Of a DNA stretch of 64,000 nt, positions 58,887 through 64,000 are shown in pieces. A model generated the notes under the pieces. The model made no database searches. It worked only from the letters and a program-made list of their open reading frames with translations, and was not told the origin of the DNA. Both the position numbers and the translations under genes were made by a program. The first letter of the stretch is position 1; each line of letters opens with the position of its first letter. Source of the stretch: Spodoptera frugiperda (taxonomy: Eukaryota > Arthropoda > Insecta > Lepidoptera > Noctuidae); contig NC_064214.1 of NCBI RefSeq assembly GCF_023101765.2, forward strand, positions 7,198,001 to 7,262,000, in the 5' to 3' direction.

Positions 58887-59043
58887 TACCCTTAGTATGA
58901 GTTTGCTTTACATTGAACGAAATCGAAACGAGAGTGCGTTCGGCACTCTCATTGGTTGATTAATTCGCGCCGACCAATCAGAGCTCCGAACGCGCTCTCG
59001 TTTCGTTTTCGTTCAACATAAAGCAAACTCGTACTAAGGGTAC
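58887..59043. mobile_element. CCAAT-bearing palindromic MITE, reference copy
   Basis: The most symmetric copy: TACCCTTAGTATGAGTTTGC at the left, GCAAACTCGTACTAAGGGTA at the right, arms of about 70 bp with GGCACTCTCATTGGTTGATT and its complement. Each arm has one ATTGG (CCAAT box). Confidence 0.85.
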
Positions 59044-59474
59044 AGATGTATAACCAAGTTTCTAAATAACACCCTAACTTTACAATCACTTTACATTTAT
59101 CAATCTTAGTCAAAATGCGTAGGCATGCTCGTGGTCGTTTCCCCACGGAACCCTAAAAGCTAGCAGACCCCAACGTCGATTTATGCCTGTCTAGGATATG
59201 GCGAGAATCGATTCTTTTGCTCTCAACTCGGATTTACTCGGGTTTTCATTCGCGTTTGTGACCGAAATGTCGCCCTATTTATGAATATACTCTTTGTAAA
59301 TAGACTAAACATGTTTTCCTAGTAACTCTTTGAAAACGGAGTTCCTATGAAGTACGTATCCTACGTAGTAACACATGTTACTATCCAAGTAGTTTTCTAC
59401 GTCAAAAAATAATCGTACCTACTTCCATTCATTGATTTGTGGAATTGACGATATACTTATACACACACACACAA

Positions 59475-59744
59475 TCACGCCTTTTATCCCCGAAGGGGTG
59501 GGCACAGAGGTGCACATCACGGCACGTAATGCCGCTGTACATCCACTTTGCACCATATTTTGTGCTATAAGTCCCATGTAATAGGGGTGAGCTTTTTCTA
59601 TTGCCAATATTGGGCACAATTCCAGATGTGCTACTACCGAAACATTTTTGAAAATCCGGCAAAGCCCGGTAATACTTTGCCCGACTCGGACGAGACCCCT
59701 TGTTCGGCAGTCGCACTTGCGACCATTCGACCAACGAGGCAGTC
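59475..59744 (-). repeat. second SINE family
   Basis: ATCACGCCTTTTATCCCCGA at the 3' end, CACGGCACGTAATGCCGCTG, AGCCCGGTAATACTTTGCCC, and the head complement CCAACGAGGCAGTC. The B box region is damaged (GGACGAGACCCC). Confidence 0.75.
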
Positions 59745-59935
59745 GATATACTTATACTTATTGGAATTTCGATTTATTCTAGCTTTTTTTACAAATAAGT
59801 GTGTTATTTGACGCAAAAGAATGATGACGTCTTAAGTTGGTATCTCATACAAATTCATAGAAAAATATCGTCGATAAAAGTATTGAATTTGACTAGTTCT
59901 CAAGTACCATATTCATATACCTACATATTAATAAT

Positions 59936-60236
59936 GACTGCCTCGTTAGTCGAGTGGTAAACCCGCAAGTGCTACTGCTGGGCAAGGGGTCTCCGGTTCG
60001 ATTCTCGAATCGGGCAAAGTATCACTGAGATTTTTTCAGATTTTTGGAAATTTCTCCGTAGTAGCACGGTGGTCGGAGAATTGTGTCCAGTATGACTTAC
60101 GACAGTCTCACGCGTCCCGCCTTATAACACAAGTGCTTGAAATATGGACGGCATACATTGCATAGCGGCATTACCAATGCCGGAAATGTCGCCGAATTCT
60201 TCTGCCTACCCCTTCTGGGACAAAAAAGGCGTGACG
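59936..60236 (+). repeat. second SINE family, reference copy
   Basis: ACTGCCTCGTTAGTCGAGTG head, CCGGTTCGATTCTCGAATCG B box, GCATAGCGGCATTACCAATG and the end GGGACAAAAAAGGCGTGACG. The longest copy, about 300 bp. Confidence 0.75.
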
Positions 60237-60845
60237 TTGCATGATTCACCCAAATATGTGCGCATTAAAAGATACAAAATGTACAATGAGAAGGATCAGA
60301 TATTGTAATTAGTTTCGCAGACAGACAGCAGTAATTAACAGACTCCAGTAACGAGTGCTGGTGCAGAATTATTACACGCGGGACCCAATTAATTTGTTCC
60401 CAATCTTTATTTACTGACACACACAATTTTATTATAACTCGTCACTTTAACATGATGAGGTTTCACATATTTTTAATCTCGGACTAAATCCTGTCGTACA
60501 TATACATGGATACTGCAGTGTTGTTTAAACCCAAGCAAGCAGATTGTATTTTATTTAGACAATCTTCTTTTTATAATTTGCGGTACCTGGGCAATCTTTG
60601 CTTCGTCTTGGAAAAAAATATATATTTTCCTATGTAATACATAAAAAAATTGCGGATTCAGTTCAGCTGTCCTCGAGATTTGCGCTTAGCAACACTTTTA
60701 TTTACCTGTTCATTTTAATATTACTTATAGATATTAACATTAAGGCGCTGTGCATAGTCAAAATAGGGATTCAACAGATTTTTTTGCCCAATGTTTGCAT
60801 GTTAGAGCAACAAAAAAAATATATGTTAATCTTGATCATTTTTAA
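60237..60845. other. gene-free stretch
   Basis: ORF 60598-60879 is AT-driven and runs into a SINE tail; it has no domain. Confidence 0.35.
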
Positions 60846-60898
60846 ACGCACCCACGCCACTCGGAGAAAATCCTATTGAAATTGTGGGGCAACGTTTT
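60846..60898 (+). repeat. SINE tail fragment
   Basis: AAACGCACCCACGCCACTCG and ATTGTGGGGCAACG match the 3' end of the 54633-54820 family. The head is missing. Confidence 0.55.
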
Positions 60899-63090
60899 TT
60901 ATGAACATAAAAAAAAAGAAAGAAAGTAATATTGTATATTCCATGATTTGTTCTTATGTTTGAAGCTTAAATATTAATATACGTACGTCGTCCGACTTCT
61001 TCTTCTTCATTCGGATGCTGACACTTTGGAATGAGCGCCGCTAGCTTCACTCACAGACAGACTGACGGACAATTTAGTTTGATATTTCCAAAGTGCCTAA
61101 GTAAGTATTAATTTTGTTGTAATAAATGCTTCGACTTCGACTTTACCGCTAGATCGTAGATGGATACGTAACGTTCCGTTCATTTAACTTGCTAACTATT
61201 ATGTATAAAGATTCTGGAAAATAGTTAGTGTATGTGACAGACAAGATGCAGAATGCATTTTCATTTTGAATTGAATACCTATAGGCATTACATTTCACAT
61301 TTTGAAATGGGTTTCCTTACGTTCTATGATAAAGGTATCAAACTAAAAACATTATCAGCGACGGATAAAGCTGCATTAAAATGCAGCTAATGGCCATCAC
61401 AGACCTCCTTCACGAATGGCGATATTTTTTCACTCTTGGAAGATCGATTTTATCTCTCTCAGTGGCGTGCATCTCTCTCTCTATGGTATCTCAGTTTGAA
61501 AGATGAATTTACTGCCCTACCCTATTTAATTGAAGATCATAATAGATATTTTTTAACTGTTTTATTTCAATACACCTGCTTGATTTTTTTAATATATTCC
61601 AGTACCAAATACACGCGAACTTGCGTGCGTATCGCGTCTTTCGCTACAGACGCGATTTAGACGCGGCCTTAGACCTTTGCAACCTGACGCGCGTGTGTAG
61701 CGATGCGGAAGCGACACGCGCGTGTTATCGATACAACGCGCTGGTGCCGCGCCATACAAACTTTAACAAACTCACTGTAGGAGAAAAACGTCCGGCATTT
61801 AGGTCGCCACGTTTTTAAACACTAAGCAATAATATTAATAAACGAGTGATATATCTTTATGATGTTAAAACGCTCCTTGCTTAAAACCATAACACACATA
61901 ACTTATAAAAAAATCTGGAGTTTTTCCTTTAAATAGCCCACAGTAAGATAATAATTAAAGCGTAGCTAGGTACATACTTTAGGAAAAATTGTAGACTATG
62001 TCTGTGTGGAAAGTTGAGAGCTTCCATTTACCGGTTATTATAAGCAATAACAATTTTCTCAAATCTCGGTCTACTAAATAAATGTCGGACTAAGTTATAG
62101 GAGTCAACGTCATACAGGCAACTGTCACTAGCGCAAAAACTATAGTAGTAGTAAGTTTGTGTAAATTATTGTTCGATTTCGGTTTTAGTCATAAAAAAAC
62201 TAATAAAAAAAAATAAAATAAAATAAAATAAAAATGTATACAACATACTATTGAAAAAATAAAAAAACAAAAACTAATACGAATAATGAGATTCGATCTT
62301 AAGGATCACGGAACGCGAATCTAGACAGCAACGCACTGGGCCAATCGTCCATGAAACTATAGTAGCGAAATTACGCTCCTAAATAAAATGGAATACGCGT
62401 ATCAATGACATTTGCACGGTGCACCCCTCAGTACACGAGACCCACTTCACCTGCTTCACCCCCTCAAATACATAAAAGTTGTCTATTCACCGCGCCTTAA
62501 GTTAGTAGTTATTCGAGCAATAAGACAATACCCATTAACAGAAAAACATCAAAACATCACTTGTTTACATGATTATTTTTTACGATATTGTTTTTATTAC
62601 GTAACACATGAAACACAACAAGACATCACTTAAAATAATTACAATTTGTTATATTTTTAACGACAAAAACTATAAATAGTAAATCAACCAACTAGACAAC
62701 GTTAGTGAATCCTAAATATATGACAATAAAGTTTAAATTCTATCAGCAAGAATAATACCAACAATTTGGCACCTCCAATTGCACCATTCGCTTCCTCCTA
62801 TGTCTTAGCACGCACACTATTAAGCCCGCCCAGTTAATTACTTAGAAAAAAAAAACTTGTTGAAAAGTTGTAAAATATTAAGGTGGACCTGGCGGTGGGG
62901 CGGCGAACAACTTCGGTTGCTGTATCGTTACAAGTTACAACCCTTGTTACGGTAACGGCTTTTGTAACAAAAGAATGTTGCATCATCTCTTTGTAGGTGT
63001 ATCTTTTTCATGTTTAGAGTATGGAAGTTGGGTTTATTAAATGGTTTAAAGTCTTTATACCTTAATTCTTTTTTCAGGGCTTCAAAATCT
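60899..63090. other. gene-free stretch
   Basis: 61605-61780 is a CG-rich patch with self-complementary pieces (GACGCGATTTAGACGCG, GCGCGTGTTATCGATACAACG). A pentanucleotide AAAAT microsatellite is at 62210-62235. ORFs 61436-61660, 61621-61818 and 62412-62633 have no recognisable domain. Confidence 0.4.
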
Positions 63091-63097
63091 TATTGAA

Positions 63098-63169
63098 GCA
63101 GCTCCGTGTCAAATGACGTCATTACAATCGCATTACTTCATGTAATGACGTCATTTGACACGGAGCTGC
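63098..63169. repeat. perfect 29-bp inverted repeat, 14-nt loop
   Basis: 63098-63126 and 63141-63169 are exact reverse complements, with loop ATCGCATTACTTCA. Each arm contains TGACGTCA, the palindromic CREB/ATF-type site. The right arm runs into an R1-like LINE tail, whose family sequence includes GGAGCTGCGGACTGCC. Confidence 0.9.
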
Positions 63170-63322
63170 GGACTGCCTAGCGGGTTTTTCGCCGGGAGCC
63201 GGAGCCCCGATAGGCTCCGGCTCGAAAAAGCAGGAGTAGGAACGGAGTGGTTGGTAAGAGTCTGACAATCCTTATCGCCTCGCTCAATGCGAGAGAAGTC
63301 ACTGGATGATTTTCCTCTCACT
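63160..63322 (+). repeat. R1-like LINE 3' UTR fragment
   Basis: CGGAGCTGCGGACTGCCTAG, AGCAGGAGTAGGAACGGAGT and GAAGTCACTGGATGATTTTC in the family order. Between them a short hairpin (GGAGCCGGAGCCCCGATAGG followed by CTCCGGCTCG) is an inverted duplication within the copy. Confidence 0.7.
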
Positions 63323-63349
63323 TTCTCACAAAAAAGTGACATGATTTCA

Positions 63350-63424
63350 ATATGGAACAGCCATGCTTCATTACGAATGGGCAGTTTCAACCGGAGTGAT
63401 ACCACGGCCTCACAGAATATCAGC
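63350..63424 (+). repeat. CATAAAAA-family fragment
   Basis: CAGCCATGCTTCATTACGAA, TTTCAACCGGAGTGATACCA and CGGCCTCACAGAATATCAGC. Only the distal end of the family, decayed. Confidence 0.5.
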
Positions 63425-63537
63425 GTTTGAATTTCGCCTATAAATGAAGTTACTTAAAGTGTAAGATTATGGCTGCGTACTTGCTGACCATGGATCAGTG
63501 CTGTCCATGAATCCTTTATCATTTGCCATGAAAAGAC

Positions 63538-63582
63538 TTTGCAACAGCCAGTTGCCCAGCCACCGCGCCAACCGTGCAGTTC
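63538..63582 (-). repeat. SINE head fragment
   Basis: AGTTGCCCAGCCACCGCGCC followed by AACCGTGCAGT is the reversed tRNA-like head of the 54633-54820 family. The body is absent. Confidence 0.55.
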
Positions 63583-63917
63583 ATGTAAGTATATACTATT
63601 TAACTTTTTATAATATCATTGTTTTCTTTAATAGCTCTAAATGACGCATCTATGACTCAAATTAAACTAAAATTTATTTCCTTACTTCATTATCTACTAT
63701 GATTTCGGACAGCGAAGATATGAAAGTTTTGTATTTATATGTATGTCAGCCTACACATTATGGAAAAACAAATAACCCAAACTAATCATGATTGAACCCG
63801 CTACAAGAAAGTAAATAATGACCAAAACAATACATAAATCGCACGCAACGTATGGCAGCCAGACTTGAAAACCAATATCATCAATTATATAATTTTACTC
63901 CATTGTCCCATTTATAA

Positions 63918-64000
63918 TTGGCACCGGGAATCGAACCGGGGACCTCACTAATTGAATTACAATAACGCTATTATTCCATCGGATCAATGGGCACTTGGCA
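63918..64000 (-). repeat. tRNA-like sequence at the window edge
   Basis: On the minus strand CCCCGGTTCGATTCCCGGTG forms a T-arm with a good B box. A matching 5' acceptor strand is not visible within the remaining bases, so this is more likely a SINE or tRNA pseudogene than a tRNA gene. It is cut by the window end. Confidence 0.35.

Noticed and set aside
63918..64000. A tRNA gene at the window end
   Set aside because: Good T-arm and B box, but no matching acceptor strand or convincing anticodon arm in the available bases.
1..64000. CRISPR arrays, bacterial operons or viral genes
   Set aside because: No regularly spaced direct repeats, no ribosome-binding-site organisation, and the only long ORFs are insect P450 and non-LTR retroelement sequences.

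Overview
This looks like nuclear DNA of a noctuid-type moth (Lepidoptera, possibly Spodoptera-like). The reasons are an AT-rich, repeat-dense background, many copies of tRNA-derived SINEs and truncated non-LTR retrotransposons of kinds common in moths, several foldback MITE families, and a tandem cluster of insect CYP3-clan (CYP6-like) cytochrome P450 exons. No viral, bacterial or CRISPR content was seen. Organism and family names come from reading alone, with no database search.

Layout. 1-21.9 kb: no convincing host gene; mobile-element debris, including a TA-flanked mariner-type MITE in two copies (1493-1873 and 13759-14148), a foldback family (best copies 5527-6121 and 19818-20019), and a Jockey-clade reverse transcriptase fragment (16736-18062). 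22.2-33.4 kb: the P450 locus, all on the minus strand. 33.4-64 kb: no convincing host gene; SINEs, R1-like LINE tails, palindromic MITEs and several non-repetitive, GC-richer islands that could be regulatory.

The P450 locus is the main result. Five long exons (named here A to E going upstream; A at 24064-25435, B at 26193-27552, C at 27929-29288, D at 29635-30993, E at 32011-33370) each encode a P450 from the N-terminal membrane anchor to the heme-binding Cys-Ile/Met-Gly. Each then ends in a phase-1 splice donor. Only one matching 3' exon is visible: 22226-22423, encoding the last 65 residues. I found no second copy between the long exons; two of the gaps are only 340-380 bp and also hold TATA boxes. 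The simplest reading is a transcription unit in which five separately promoted, mutually exclusive first exons are spliced to one common last exon, as in the vertebrate UGT1A locus. The products would differ in the anchor, helices B to L and substrate-recognition sites 1-5, and would share the same C-terminus including SRS6.

Within the array, exon D carries a 1-nt deletion, and its 3' part is almost identical to exon B, which suggests gene conversion. Exons A and C have lost the acidic residue of the I-helix oxygen-activation motif. The shared intron holds a LINE fragment and a CCAAT-bearing MITE, and a SINE lies just downstream of the stop codon.
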